From NCBI GenBank assembly GCA_036346375.1, contig CM070508.1:15618852-15682851 (forward strand): a DNA stretch of 64,000 nt, read 5' to 3'. Source of the DNA: Guadua angustifolia. Its lineage: Eukaryota; Streptophyta; Magnoliopsida; Poales; Poaceae. Shown here one piece after another: positions 34,111-46,602 of the stretch (its first letter is position 1; the number at the start of each line of letters is the position of its first letter). A model generated the notes under the pieces. It saw only the letters and a list, made by a program, of their open reading frames with translations, made no database searches and was not told where the DNA came from. Both the position numbers and the translations under genes were made by a program.

Positions 34111-34200
34111 TCAAATAAAAAGAAGCAATTGAGATATAATTGCACTAGCATAACAAACAGCTGTAGCGGGTAGCGGCGGGTCATGCGACGTTGGTCCAGG

Positions 34201-35653
34201 CAAGGATTCGAATTTCGTTTTGAACAAAATTTTGCCCATGACTGAAATCCAAAATTTCAGTGAAATTTCATCATTTCAGACGAAATCCGTTCAAAATTCA
34301 AAAATAAAAATTCAAATCTGGTTTTTTTGCTACCGAAATTTCGGCAAAATTGCACTGACCAAAAAATAGTTCAAACAATGTTGAAATTTTTTAAATTTTG
34401 AAGGTTTTTGACACACTAGAGATGTTCTCATAGAATTTTTAGATGATTATCAGGTCTGTGTAAGTTTTAAAAATTCAAACATTTTTATCATGTAGATGAA
34501 ACGTTGATCGGCAAGTTTGAATCAGATGAAAAATGGTACAAACAGTGTTAGAAAATTTTGAAATTTTTTTTACATGATTCTGATGAATCACTAATATTTC
34601 TATAAAATTTTTGGATAGTGATCAAGATTCAAGAATTTTTAAAAATTCAGACAGTGCTACTATCCTGATAAAAGTCTTACCGGCAAATTTGAATGGAATG
34701 AAAAATAATTCAAACCACGTTGAAAAATTTTGTAAATTTTTATGGAAGGTCCTGATGTATCAATAATATTTTTATAAAAGTTTCATATGATTATCATGCT
34801 TGAATATGTTGCAAAAATTCTGACAGTGCTACGTCCTGATAAAAGTCTGATAATCAATACATAGATTTGCTTTAGCAATAAAAGAAGGTTTAAAATTTAT
34901 GAAAATTTTACAGAAGACTGATAAGGAAGTGTTTAAGATCTCATAAAAATTTTGAATCATGATCACACTCTAATAAATTTATAAAATTCTTACAAGACAT
35001 AGTAGCATTTATATTCTTTCTCTTTTGGTTTTTGCAATATAGTATAACAAATGAAGTTCAATGGTTTTATAGATTTGATTGACTAAACAAAAAAATTAAT
35101 TTTTTTAAAATTTTATATAATGTTACTGAGATGATTATTAATCTGTCATAAAAATTTAAGATCATGATCACACTTGAGAAAATTTAGAAAAATCTAACAA
35201 ATTCTTGTACCAATTATGTCTATTCGGTTTTTATTTTTAAAGATAACAAATGAAGTTCAATTATTTTGAAAAATTTTATATATGATCCTACACTATTAAA
35301 TATGGTACCATAATTTTTTAGATCATTATCAAGATTGTACAATTTTATAAAAATCTAAAAATATTTCTATCTAAATTTTAAAATATCTCAAAATTTTAGT
35401 TTTTCAACAAATTTTCATGTAAGATGATTTTCTTAAGAGTTATTGGACTAATTCCAGTCAAATCCGGTCCTAAAACATCAAAATCCAGTTTCAAAACCCG
35501 AAATTTCGCCAAAATTTCTGAAATTACTGTAGCAAATTCAAATGTTTTCAAAAATTTCAATTTGACCGGTACTTCAAATTTCGCCCTATCCGAAATTTCG
35601 CCGAAAAAATTTCACCGAAAATTCATCGAAATTCGCCGAAATTTTTTACCCTG
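34201..35653 (+). mobile_element. AT-rich CAGGG-ended repeat, copy 1
   Basis: One of three copies (with 49642-51118 and 59941-61431). It starts CAAGGATTCGAATTTCG and ends TTTTTTACCCTG. The ends are inverted relatives of each other (CAGGGTTCAAAATTTC type), and both subterminal zones are rich in CCGAAATTTCGG-like motifs. The interior is about 75-80% A+T, with phrases such as AGTGCTACGTCCTGATAAAA shared by all copies. CAGGG ends suggest a non-autonomous hAT-like element. I found no clear duplication at this copy. No coding capacity. Confidence 0.6.
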
Positions 35654-36628
35654 GTCAGCCGTCGCACGGTTGGTGTCGTGCTCGGTTCGCCCGTGGTTTT
35701 ATCCGCCGCCGCGCCGGCTTGGAGGCGGCTTCCGGAAGATGCTGCGGTGAATAGACCGGAGGACGCTGACCCGGGTGCGGTTGGTCAGCCCAAGTCGCCG
35801 TCTCGGTATCTGGCACCGTTTACTTCTGGGCCGCCTAGGTTAGTTGCAAGGCCCAATTGTCATGTCAGGATAGCTGTCGATTTTGTGTTGGACAAAGGGA
35901 TTCGTTTGGAACGCGTGAATATTTCGCTATTCATGTGGTAACTGAAAACCGACCGTTTCCCGCAGAAAATACCATGGGGGAGAATGTTGACTAGACAAAG
36001 TTTTGTGCTTTTCCGTGTTATATTACATGAAGCATTTTCTTTTTGTAATCGTTTAATATAAAGTAACCTCTTGATCTCATAGAAAACGAAGAAATTCGTT
36101 TCGTTTCACACCCCTGACCCGATGATCTGCACACCCCTAACCCTATTTATACAGATAAAGTACAGTTAAAATACCCCATTTTTTCTGTAATACAAGTCCA
36201 TAGTCTACTATGCGCACAAACAAAAAAGATATTGATTCTAATAAATAATTAATGTCATCAGACCATACATATCTCTATTGAATGATATAATACAACTACT
36301 CATTCACTTTTTCAACATTATACAAGGGATATTTGGTGAAAATATTACAGTAACCACATATTTGATCTCTTCTATGGGCTTATACTGTAGTACAATGCTT
36401 CTCGAGGAAGATGATATATTGCGGGACAGAGGAAGTAGAAGTTTATTTCTCATTTGCTTTTCTATTTCATTCCAAATAAAAACATGACCAGATGATTAAG
36501 ATCAACAAAATAAAAGAACAAATGCTGCAATTCCGTGGTGCACCCTTTGGTTTCCTGCACGCACGCATGTCGACACTGTATCATCCCAGTTACAGCCACT
36601 ATTTTCTCGAAGAAAGGGAAAAAAACTA
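35654..36628. other. intergenic, incl. a GC-rich relic and ERF 3' flank
   Basis: The first ~290 bases are GC-rich, with an open frame 35678-35941 of 87 codons that resembles no family I know. It may be a leader fragment of a lost element. The rest is AT-rich, and its right part is probably the 3' UTR of the ERF gene. Confidence 0.35.
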
Positions 36629-38546
36629 CTATTGAGGAGGAGGAGGTGGCGGTGGATACTGGCTCACACCAGACCAAGAACTTGTAGTGGCCGGATAAGT
36701 CCAAGCGCTCTCTGGCCAGGTCCACTGTGCCTCCTCGCCGTGCTCCGCCGCCGCGTTGTAACCCGAAGTAAAGGAAGTAGAGGACGGTACAGAGGCCACC
36801 GTGACAGAGGAGGCGGGCAAAGAGTAGGACCCAAAGGAAGTACTCATGGCGCCAGCGCCGCCGCGTCCATAGTACAGAGGGAATCCGTCATGGCTGCCGC
36901 TACCACCTTGCCCCTGCAGAAGCATCTGGTACAGTAGGTAGTCCGAGACCGCGCTGGCCGGCGGGTAGGCCGCCGAAGCCACTGTTAGAGATGCCATCGG
37001 CGTCGCACTGGCGGTGGCGGCGGCGGCCGGGCTGGAGAGGCGCGCGTCCTCGGGGAAGTTGAGCTTGGCGCGGCTGCCGCGGAAGCGGAGCGCGGCCTCG
37101 TCGTAGGCGCGCGCCGCGGCTTCGGCGGTGTCGAACGTGCCGAGCCAGACGCGGGCGGCCTTCTGCGGGTCCCGGATCTCCGCTGCCCACTTGCCCCACG
37201 GCCTCTGCCGCACGCCGCGGTACCGCCAGCCAGCGGGCGCGCCACCGCCCCCCTGCTCCGCGGTGCACGTGGGCGAGTGCTCGTCCATGGCGCCCGTGCC
37301 CTGCATGTCCGAGCTCCACGCTTCTTCTCCTGCGGATGACGAGTAAGGTGGTGAGCGCGAAACACCAGCTCGTACGTACGCGCGTCACGTTTGACTTCTC
37401 GATCGTTTCGCGCGCGCTACACTGCACAGGTACGTACACAGTTTTGTTTCCGATCCCGTGCAGAGTAGGCGTAGCCCCTAGCACAGCAATGTGCATTGCG
37501 TTCCTGCCGTACGTGTCGTCCTAGGAAAGTTGGTACGTTTTTTGTTGCGTTGCACGGGTGCGGTGAACGTGTCTAGTGGAATGAGTCCTGGTTTGGTGGG
37601 AGTTGGAAGTCCTAGCTTGAAGAGTTGTGTGAACTTGCCTAATCTTTAATTCTCGGTCAGATCCACATGCATGCAGCGCACACTTGCAATCCCAAAATCC
37701 CAATTAGTTGCATGTTCGAATTACCAGCAAATGGTTTAGCTTATCATTTTGGGTGTTGGATACTGGTTGAGTGGTATTTTGCTGAGGTGGGTAAACAGGA
37801 GCAGTATGTAACTAACTAATTTTCCCTTCCAAAATACATAAATTTTTCAAAGAAAGATTCCATATATATTCCTTGCTCTGTTTAAATAAAAGAAACACAG
37901 GGCAAGTAGTCATAGATCAATATTCAAGAAGGTTCGCTCAGTGTAATGCATGGTTAGTTCCGACGTGGCACTCCTCTTGCTGCAAGCAAAGTGTTATCCA
38001 CTGAAACACTACATCATCAACATTTTCGAGAACACGGCACTATATTAATACCAACCTTTAGATTCTGCATGACTAACACATGCTAAACACTGGCATTAAG
38101 AAAAGAAAATTCACCGAAAGAAAAATGGAAAAGGCGAAAGTATCAAGTACGAACGCGTGACGCAGAGCTGTTCTGTTCTTTACTTGTGACCTGCAACCAT
38201 CCTCAAAAATAAAAAAATATGAATCCTCACCTGCCGCGAACTCTGGTGTCGGCGCGCCAGAGTAGCCCCCCTGCGCATGCACGTACCCGCGGCCCATTGC
38301 CAGATCCTCCCGGTCAGCACACTGCCCGCCGCCGTCGGACGGCGACACGGGCCAGGCCGATGTCCACCGGTTGTCGCCGCCCGCCACGACCCTCGTCAGG
38401 GCCGATACCATGGTGGACATCTCCTGAGCCTGGTACTCCCCGGACAGCACCGAGCCGCCCGCCGCCGCCACGGCCTCGACCTCTCCATCATCGTCCTCGT
38501 CCCTCGCCATCGGCTGGCCTTCGCCGCCCCGACGTTGCTCCGCCAT
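36629..38546 (-). CDS. AP2/ERF transcription factor (group X-like), two exons
   Basis: Exon 1 (38231-38546) starts MAEQRRGGEGQPMARDED and carries the conserved EMSTMVSALTRVVAG block before ending PEFAAG. Exon 2 (36629-37329) continues EEAWSSDMQGT, then the AP2 domain: YRGVRQRPWGKWAAEIRDP, VWLGTFDTAEAAARAYDEAA and FRGSRAKLNFPE. The tail is Ser/Tyr/Pro-rich and ends in a run of prolines plus Gln. Splice sites are GCAG/GTGAGG and CCGCAG/GAG in phase 1, and the coding length is 1017 bp (338 residues). The Ala and Asp at the usual DNA-contact positions (AEIRD, F-D-T-A) mark the ERF, not DREB, subfamily. The exon-1 motif with one intron is the layout of ABR1/RAP2.6-like factors, nuclear regulators of stress and wound responses; that role is by family. 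I chose the inner ATG; an earlier ATG at 38589-38591 would add 15 residues. Both exons are open and GC-rich. Confidence 0.9.
37330..38230 (-). other. intron of the ERF gene
   Basis: 901 bp intron with canonical GT and AG ends on the minus strand, AT-rich against GC-rich exons. No element was recognised inside. Confidence 0.85.
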
Positions 38547-38715
38547 CTCGTACCACGCACGCGCGACCGGCGCCAATGCCACCGCTCGCATGCAACGACT
38601 GTGCGTGCAGAGAACCTGGCTAATCGTTCAGACTTCGAATTCGTTGGATGGAGCGGCCGGGCGAGTTCAAAGCACTACTATTCTTCTATCCATTCTCTGC
38701 ACGAGAGAGACTTAC

Positions 38716-38737
38716 GGCTATATATGTATATATAGAT
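38716..38737 (-). promoter_or_regulatory. TATA box region of the ERF gene
   Basis: The minus strand reads CTATATATACATATATAGC about 170-190 bases upstream of the chosen ATG at 38546. That spacing fits a core TATA box with a 5' UTR of about 140-160 bases. No other candidate was seen nearby. Confidence 0.55.
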
Positions 38738-38983
38738 GAGAAGATGACTAGAGAGATCTGCAAAGGAAAACGGGTGCTCCGTTACCGTTAGCGAGAACAA
38801 GGCTGCAGGAAAGAAAGGAATGTGCCACGCCAGCTAGCCGCCGCACCAAAAAGGTAGGTTTCAGTTTGGACCGAGTCACACACTCTGACCTGCTTTTAAG
38901 GGATGATCTAGCAAGAAATTACATCAGGTAGTGGCTTTATTAGGTAAACTAGGCGATCAAACGTGTACTCTAGTCTCATGCCT

Positions 38984-39231
38984 TGTTAGGAAACATAGTC
39001 GTAAACATAGTCGTTTATCCACAATCAACCAATTAATTTGCCAACGCAATCATCGCAACGTAGGAAGGAGCACACGATATAGGGAGGAAAAACTCTCACT
39101 TTATTAGATTGATTTTTTGTAAAGTGGATGCCCAATATATAAAGAAAACAGCAAGTGATAAATTTGGATTCGCCCACACATAGAGATAGAGCCCAACCGA
39201 ATGCGATTACGAAACATCTTATCTCATAACA
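38984..39231 (-). repeat. copia 3' LTR (248 bp)
   Basis: It starts TGTTAGGAAACATAG and ends CTCATAACA. It includes a short local duplication (ACATAGTCGT twice) that is absent in the other LTR and explains most of the length difference. Confidence 0.8.
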
Positions 39232-39472
39232 CCCCCCCTTAGGCGAATACCGCTTAATGCACATGTTGCATCAAAAACTCCACTAAAAACCCAATGGAAA
39301 AAAGGAGATGAAGAAAAGAGTACATTACATTGGCACTTTAAGTTGTACTAGTTGCCTCATTAAAAACCTTTATGTAAGAAAACTTCTAGAAAATTCACTA
39401 AGGGAAAAGAATACAACTTATAATCTTCTAGATTTATATCAGAATCTTCAGAATCATAATAAGGGTTATAGT

Positions 39473-42400
39473 TCAAGGATTTACTCTTCCTGAATTTTGC
39501 ATATCTCTAAGTAGTCTCATTCCAATGCTATTAATACTTCTTTGGAATATAGACTTTGGCAAGGACTTAGTGAATAAATATATAAGATTTTCACATGACT
39601 TAGTTTGCAAAATCTTTACCTCACCATTCTTCTGGAGTTCGTGAGCATAGAAAAGCTTAGGGGCAATATGCTTCGTGATATTGCTTTTCACATCACCCAT
39701 TATCTTCATAGATAATTGTGAGGGTATTGACGGTGTTAAGACCACATGACTTCTGAAAATAGTTAATCGTATGTCTTAGCCAAACATATTCACGTGAGGC
39801 TTTATGCAAAGCTATAACCTCTAAGTGGTTGGTAGAAGTAGCTACCAAGGTCTGCTTACAAGACCGTCAAGAAACGGCTGTACCACCATAGAGAAATACA
39901 AAACCAGTCTAAGATTTAGTACTGTGAGGATTAGACAGATAGCCAACATCCGTATATCCCACTATAGTTAAGTCTTGGTTCTTCTGGAAAAACAGTCTAA
40001 GATCTTGAGTACCTTGGAGGTATCTGAGTAAAGTCTTGACACTAGCCCAATATTTTTTGGTTGGGGCTACTCTGTGTCTTGCTAGTAAATTCATTGTAAA
40101 TGCAATATCAGGCCTTGCGTAATTTGCAAGATACATAAGTGCTCCAATGGCTCTTAAGTATGGGACAGGTCCTAAGACTTTCTCATTTTTCATTTTTGGT
40201 CTGAAAGGGTCTTTATTCACTTCAAGAAATCTTACGACCATAGAGGTTTTTAAAGGATGCGATTTATCCATATTAAATCTTTTCAATACATTCTTGGTAT
40301 AGGAAGATCAGTGCACAAAAAATTCTTCTAGGAAATACTCTAATTATAGACCTAAGTAAAATTTGGTTTTACTCAAATCTTTCATCTCAAACTCCGTCGT
40401 GAGATAAGCATTTGCTTCCTTTATTTCCTCTATGGTTTTAATGATATTTAGATCATCGATATATACTGAGATGATACAGAATCCATTTTAGAATTTCTTT
40501 ATGAATACACAGGGACAATCATTATTATTGGAGTATCCCATCTTCAGGAGGAACTCATTAATTCGGTTATACCACATTCTCCCCAATTGTTTTAATCCGT
40601 ATAGCGATCTCTGCAGTTTGACGCTATACATGTTGCAATTATTAGAATCCAGAACTTTGACTCCTTCAGGGACTCTCATGTAAATATCTGTATCCAGTGA
40701 CTCATATAAATATGCGGTCACTATATCCATCAACTGCATTATTAAATTTAAGCCAACTGCCATTGATATTAAATATCAGAACGTTATTTCACTCGTTACA
40801 GGAGAATAGGTTTCATCATAATTGATATTAGGTCTCTGTGTGAACCTTGTGCTACAAGTCTCGCTTTATATCTCACCACATAGTTATTTTTATTTCTCTT
40901 CTGGATAAAAACCCATTTTGATCATATAGGGAACACTTTAGGAAGTGTTCAGTCAATAGGACCAAAAACTTTACTTTTATTAAGCGAGTGTAATTCCGCC
41001 TCAATTAATTCTTTCCATTTGGCCCAATATAAGCGCTTCTGGCACTCTGCCATGAACTTTGGTTCTGGATCCAGCTCAAGAGTTTTAGCACTTTTAGAGA
41101 CAAAATAAATATTGACAATTGTAGTCTTTCTTTTATATAATTCTCTTGAATTCACGTAATTAGTGGATATTTCTTCATTTATTTTTTCCAGCTCCTCATG
41201 ATTTCCCACAACGATGGAGTCTAGGTGTTCCGATTTTTCAGCATTACATTGTACACAAATATTCACTGGGGTTCCTATCTTTAGGATGGCTCACTTTAGG
41301 GAGATTACCATCTCTAGAATGGCTCACTTCAGGGATTTTCTCAATATTAGGTTGAACTTCTTCAACTGTCTCAGGTAGTGATCTCACTTATTCGATCCTC
41401 TGCTTCTGTGGACGTCTCTACGGAACTGAGTCCTGTGCACCTGGAGGCCTCCCCCTCTTTTTGTCATAAGGGACAAGAGTGGGTTTAATAACCTTCTGAG
41501 GTATTTTCACTATTTCAAGTGTATTTACTATAGGTATATGAGATTTTGTCACTCCTTCATGATTAATGAAGGTATTTAGCAGATTATCAGCTATTAATGT
41601 TGCAGCGTGCAGCACTGTATGGCCTCGACAACTGGTGGATAACCTACAATTCTACAAGAGTGGCCTAGCAATGAGCTTTACTCTTTTAATTAATACTCTG
41701 TAAGGCTATTTTGAGTGTAGACATGCGGTATAGCATACTCTACATTAATACCCAGAGCCATACAATAATCATTAAATGCTTTTCAGGTAAACTCGCTAGC
41801 ATTGTCCATTCAAATAGATTTAATCTTATTTCTGGAAAGGAGGCTCTCAATTTAATGATTTGGGTAATTAATTTAACAAAAGCGTGATTCCTAGTAGATA
41901 AGAGACATATATAGGACCATCAAATAGAAGTATCTATTAGTACCATAAAATATCTAAAGAGACCCGACAAGGGCTGAATGGGTCCACAGATATCATCTTG
42001 AATTCTCTTCAGAAAATTCAGTGATTCTTCCCTAACTTTTAGATGAGAGGGTCTAACTATCAACTTTTCTTTAGTATAAGCAGAGCATATGAAATCTTTA
42101 GGTCTAGGAAAGTCTGTAGTCTTTATATTATGGCTAGCAGAATTATTTATTATTCTTCTCATCATATTCAACCCAGAATAACCTAGACGATCATGCCAGA
42201 TCTTAAATATTTCTCGGGTTTTAAGTATAGTTTTCATCATAATATAAACTTCGGTTTTTATATATATGTAATATAATCTGAATGAGAAAGAAGAAAGTTT
42301 TTCAACCACACATTTATTACACCTATTAAACTTAGTCATGAGTAGGTATTTTGTACTATCCTTATTTTCTATTTTATATAGAGACTATTCAGACGGATGT

Positions 42401-44545
42401 CTTTAAAATTTAAAAGAGTGCGACTGGACTCAGGGTATGATAGGGCATTTTCTATAGTTATACGAGTGCCCATAGGGATAACTATGATGGCTCTTCTAGT
42501 GCTAACAATGAGAGTATCGCTTTCGATGATGGTCATAATATTTTTAGTTTTCTTATTCAATATATGAAAATATTTGTTTCCCTAAAACATATTTATGGTG
42601 CAACTGTCTACAAGACATATTTCCTTCTCCGCCATTAGATTATACAGGTATTCTATGTTAAAGATATAAATTCAATCAAACATTTGTTGCAACAGGAACA
42701 AATAATAAATATAGAACAAGCATAGCAAGTTTAAATAAATTTCTTGGAAAAGTTTCACTTTATTGAATTTGATTGATAATCGCTCAACAGAAGTGTAGAC
42801 CATTATTCATTCAGGAACACAAAGACTAAACTGATAAATGAGACTCTTAAGAAGACTCAAAAAGGATAATGCGACATCGACTTAAAAAGCTAGGAGACAA
42901 CTGCATGTCTCCATACAAGTCATTTATGTCCTCCTAGGAATTATTCTTATTCTTCTGGAATTCATTTAGCTCATCCCCATAAGATCATCTTCTTCCATGG
43001 GAGAATCACCATATCCAAGAAGGCACTTCTTGAATTTTTCTATAGGGTCAAAGACTTGATCATCATTCTTTTCAATTTCGTTCTCAACAACAAGTTGAGT
43101 GATGAAATGTGAATCCGCCTTATTCCCTTGATTCTTCTGGAATCTCCCAGTGGATTTCATATAAAGTTCTACCAAATGCTTTGGAGTGTAACATGTACAT
43201 GATCAAAGACCAGTACATCCACACCTAAAGCATGGCTATGTAGGATCATTAGCCTTATTGGCTGGACATTTCTTCTGGAAGCGTCCTGATCTATTTTCTT
43301 TTACTTTCCACCAGGATTTACCTCTTCCCTTCTGATTTTTGTCACTCTTTCATTTATCCCCTTTCTGCCTTTGGCTTTTCTTGTGGCACCGACTATTACT
43401 ATCCTATTGAGCATTTACATGTGCTTCAGGCACTGCATGACTCCCACTAGGTAGAATATGATGATTCTTCATTAGAAGTTAATCATGCTTTTCTACTTCT
43501 AGCAAAATGCATATAAGCTCAAAATATTTCTGGTACTTTGCATGATGATACTGTTGCTGTAGTATCCTCATATTGGGGGTAGAATGTGCACAATGTCTTA
43601 GCAATCTTTTCAGCCTCTGTAACCTTCTGGTTATTGCAGAATACTAGTTTGGCAACAATCTTATGCATGGCAAAATTGTATGCTGTCACTGACTTAAAAT
43701 CTTCAAAACGTAGGAGGGTAACAGAAAGGATCTTCACTTGTTATATCATTCCTTTAGGGATTCCATAGAGCTAGTGGATACTCCTCCATCAAATATTTGA
43801 CCTTTAGGTCCGTATGGAGACGGTGCTTCAAGAAGTGCAAAACCGCACATTTAGCAGTTTCACAGAGGGTAGGGGGTACCAGCTTTACGCTGGGAAATTG
43901 TAGCCCCAAGTGATAGGGCTATCAAGTTGATCTTGGCATATATTGCTACAGGTGCGAATTTTTAAACCGAACCGAATTGAATTAATCTATTATTTCGGTT
44001 TTTACGGTTTTAGGTTCAGTTTTTGATTTGGTATAATTTAGTTTTCGGTGTTCGGTTCAGTTTTTCGCTTTCAAAAGCCAAAATGACCGAATAGCCCATG
44101 TACAATATCACTTTTATAATGTTCTTTCTAAAGCCACTAAACAGTTCTCATGTTCTAATACATTTGTGCATATGTTTGGTACATTAATATGGTCTATTAT
44201 GCTTATACTGTAATAACCTATGAATATTGTATGGGCTTATCCCTACTCTTTGTTGCAATATGAGAAGGAATAAATCTAATCTACCTAGTGTTTATTCATA
44301 TTTTGGTTAACCAAAAAAACTGAATTAACCGAACTGAAATATTTCAGTTAATTTAGTTCAGTTTTTCATTTGGCCCAAGAAATTTGGTAGTCAGTTTCCA
44401 AAAACCGAAAAAACCGAACTGATTAGACCAAAAAAATTGAATGCCCACCCTCTATCCATTGCTCAAGTGATGTAATTGCTGTCATTCAGGGCGAGCTTAG
44501 TAAATTCTTTCTTGGCAGTATCAGACAAATCCTATATACAAGTAA
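39473..44545 (-). pseudogene. copia gag-pol, heavily decayed
   Basis: Reading leftwards: gag starts near 44545 with LSDTAKKEFTKLALNDSNYI and is split by a hAT MITE at 43947-44454. Gag resumes with AKINLIALSLGATISQ. A region at 43175-42966 keeps IEKNDDQVFDPIEKF and PMEEDDL. Gag-pre-integrase is at about 42230-42120 (IFKIWHDRLGYSGLNMMRRI), followed by the integrase core with FLKRIQDDICGPIQPLSG. The linker ELYKRKTTIVNIYFVSKSA is at about 41140-41080. RT lies at 40763-40488 (QLMDIVTAYLYESLDTDIYM, SLYGLKQLGRMWYNRI) and 40286-39909 (YLRAIGALMYLANYARPDIA). The RNase H tail is at 39745-39473 (LQTKSCENLIYLFTKSLPKS). The catalytic YVDD is not in an open frame. Many shifts and stops; no product expected. 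Confidence 0.82.
43947..44454. mobile_element. hAT-type MITE in copia gag, 508 bp
   Basis: The ends are TACAGGTGCGAATTTTT on the left and, read inwards on the other strand, TAGAGGGTGGGCATTC on the right. The flanks TATATTGC (43939-43946) and TCCATTGC (44455-44462) are an 8 bp duplication with one or two changes. The subterminal regions are rich in CGGTTTTTCGGTT / AACCGAAC motifs and can pair with each other. Removing it restores the gag reading DSNYIT-AMD-AKINL. No coding capacity. Confidence 0.75.
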
Positions 44546-45189
44546 AATAGAGATTTTCCTTTAGGTGAAATATTATTTTGCATGCTTATTATTGAATCAG
44601 TAAAATTTGGTCTATATTTATTCAGTAGATAATTATCTCAAATTTCTTATGATTTTTCTAGCATTTTTTCATAATTTTATGCAAATTTATTAAGCAATTT
44701 CCAAAATTACCAATTAATAGAAAAATAAATTCTATCATGAATTAATCATGGCATTATGCTTAATTCAGAGACATTAAACTCATACTATGCAATCTAAAAT
44801 TTTCTAGAATTTTTCTATTATTTTTCATAATTTTTGTTAATTACCAAGTAATTTTTGAATTACTAAATAATAGAAAATAAGTTATCAAGGACATATAAAA
44901 AGAAATTATGCTTAGAAAATTAATCCAGCAATATGACATTGATCAATGGAACTTGCATAATTTTCTAGCATTTTTTGTTAATTTCTAGCAATTTTAGATT
45001 TACTTAAATAAAAAATAAATTTCAACACATATAATAATGCTTTAAAATAACCCAAAGAATGGAACTTCTAGGGTGTGCTAAATATTATTTTTTCAAATTT
45101 TATGAAATTTCATAACCTAGAAAAATTAATTTCTAGGATTTACTTATCAATTTTTAGAATTGATAATTATATATTTTTTGAAAAGAAAA
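44546..45189 (-). other. copia leader, AT-rich part
   Basis: Untranslated leader between gag and the GC-rich segment. A short part near 44560-44670 aligns with 28040-28150 in the other copia copy, so it belongs to the element. No coding signal. Confidence 0.5.
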
Positions 45190-46360
45190 CGGGTGGGCCG
45201 TACGGTTATTGGGCCGTATAGCCCATCCAGTGGCCTTATGGCCCATAATACCAGCCGGCCTGCAAGGCCCATTGGGCCGACAGGGCCTAATGCTTCATGT
45301 AGACGAGCGGCTAGGGTTTCCCAACCCTAGTCGCCATTTGTTTTGGCAGTCAAGAACTACGGGCACCATCGCCACTAGGGCTAGAGCTGACCTCATCAGT
45401 TGCGCCACGAGATGCACATCGCCGCTGGGGCTAGGAACGACCTTCACTGCGGACGCCGTCATTGGGGCACCGTAGGGTGTGCCTTTGTGTACACCACGTA
45501 GGTGCCTTGTGCTTTTGTCGGTCGACACGGAGGCCAAGGGCCCGACCGAGGGTGTGATATTGCCGTTCGAGTGACGAGCTGGTGCCTCGGCCAAGGGTTC
45601 GTTGCTACTGCAGGGAAGCGAGCTGTGGCATGTCAGGCACCATTGTTGCATCGAGCCACACGTCGGTGTTGCTGCTACTTCGAGCGGAAGGCGAGGAGCT
45701 GCACCACCGCCTCTTTGTGAGGCGTGATTTGGGCATGGGTGCGTCCACCAAGGCAGGTTCGGGCGCAGCCACGGTGCAGTCACGGAGCGTAGTCGCCGAG
45801 GAGCAGCACAGGCGAAGCCGCGGAGTGTGGCCATCCAACTGCCGCTGCGCACTTTGGGTTACGGGGCCGCCACCAGACCGCCACTGCACTCTTCAGGACT
45901 CAGGGCATGGAGCTGGCACTGGTGATGGTGGTGCAAATAGGGTGCCTCGGGTGCAACATTGTCGGCGCGCCGAACGCCGCCTTGAGCTCAACTGCCACTG
46001 CCGCATCGAACGTGGAAACCGAAGGGCCTTTGGCTCGGTCGCTGTTTTGCACGCGGGAAGCGAGGTGCTGCAATGAGCTTCAGGCGCTGTAGGTGCCATA
46101 AAATGTTGCCTCGGCTTCACCACTGTCTGGCGAAACGGGTGTGACGCCGCCTGGGCTCATGAGATGTAGAGGGTCGTGGCGTAGCATGGGAAACCAGGAT
46201 GCCGTCACTGTCACCGCGGACACTGCGGGCATTGCGCGAGTGCCACCGCATCTGTTAGGCACACAGGCGCAGTTGGTTCGTGCGCTCGGTCACCTTCACC
46301 TGTTGGGCGCACGATTGTGCCACCGGCACCGGCTGCGTTAGGTGTGGCAGATTCCTTTTA
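45190..46360. other. GC-rich segment inside the copia leader
   Basis: About 1.15 kb of high GC in an otherwise AT-rich element, between the PBS side and gag. It has GGCCCATTGGGCC-type motifs near 45200-45300 and AACCCTAGTCGCC near 45320, both common at plant promoters and 5' ends of genes. Open frames on both strands (for example 45295-45852 minus and 45582-46076 plus) are those expected of GC-rich DNA; none shows a known domain. It could be the natural leader of this copia family or a captured host gene start. Confidence 0.45.
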
Positions 46361-46584
46361 TTTCAGAACTTGATGATGTACAGTAATTTCTCCATAAACA
46401 GCCATCGTAGCCATTAGGGCCTTAAACAGTAATCTGCAAGATTTATTTTACTGTTCATGTGCGATCAACCAGCGTAGATTGAACTTACGTAGAGTTTGAT
46501 GTAGGATGATCGCGTATAGCATGATGAATTTCGATGCTGTGTAGATTGTCGTAGGTAGATGATCATGATTGGTAGACTCGGTAG

Positions 46585-46602
46585 AGTTTCATGCTGATAA
46601 CG
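46585..46602 (-). promoter_or_regulatory. copia primer-binding site
   Basis: On the minus strand GTTATCAGCATGAAACTC follows the 5' LTR within two bases. It matches the internal part of initiator tRNA-Met, as in many copia elements. Confidence 0.65.

Larger units (their letters stand above)
28040..34150 (+). mobile_element. decayed copia element, plus strand, truncated
   Basis: Same family as the minus-strand copy at 38984-46841. The leader fragment, gag (28170-29300), gag-pre-integrase, integrase core (32540-33060) and the linker before RT (33800-34110) are present in order. RT, RNase H and both LTRs were not found. A 2.6 kb solo LTR (29634-32249) splits it. The right edge near 34150 breaks off inside the linker that is complete in the other copy. 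There are many stops and shifts. Confidence 0.75.

Noticed and set aside
36632..37496. Other ORFs over the ERF exon 2
   Set aside because: GC-rich shadows of the AP2 frame; only the minus frame with the AP2 domain and splice signals is real.
45295..46123. Several ORFs in the GC-rich copia leader
   Set aside because: Open frames on both strands are expected from the high GC; no motif is shared with a known family.
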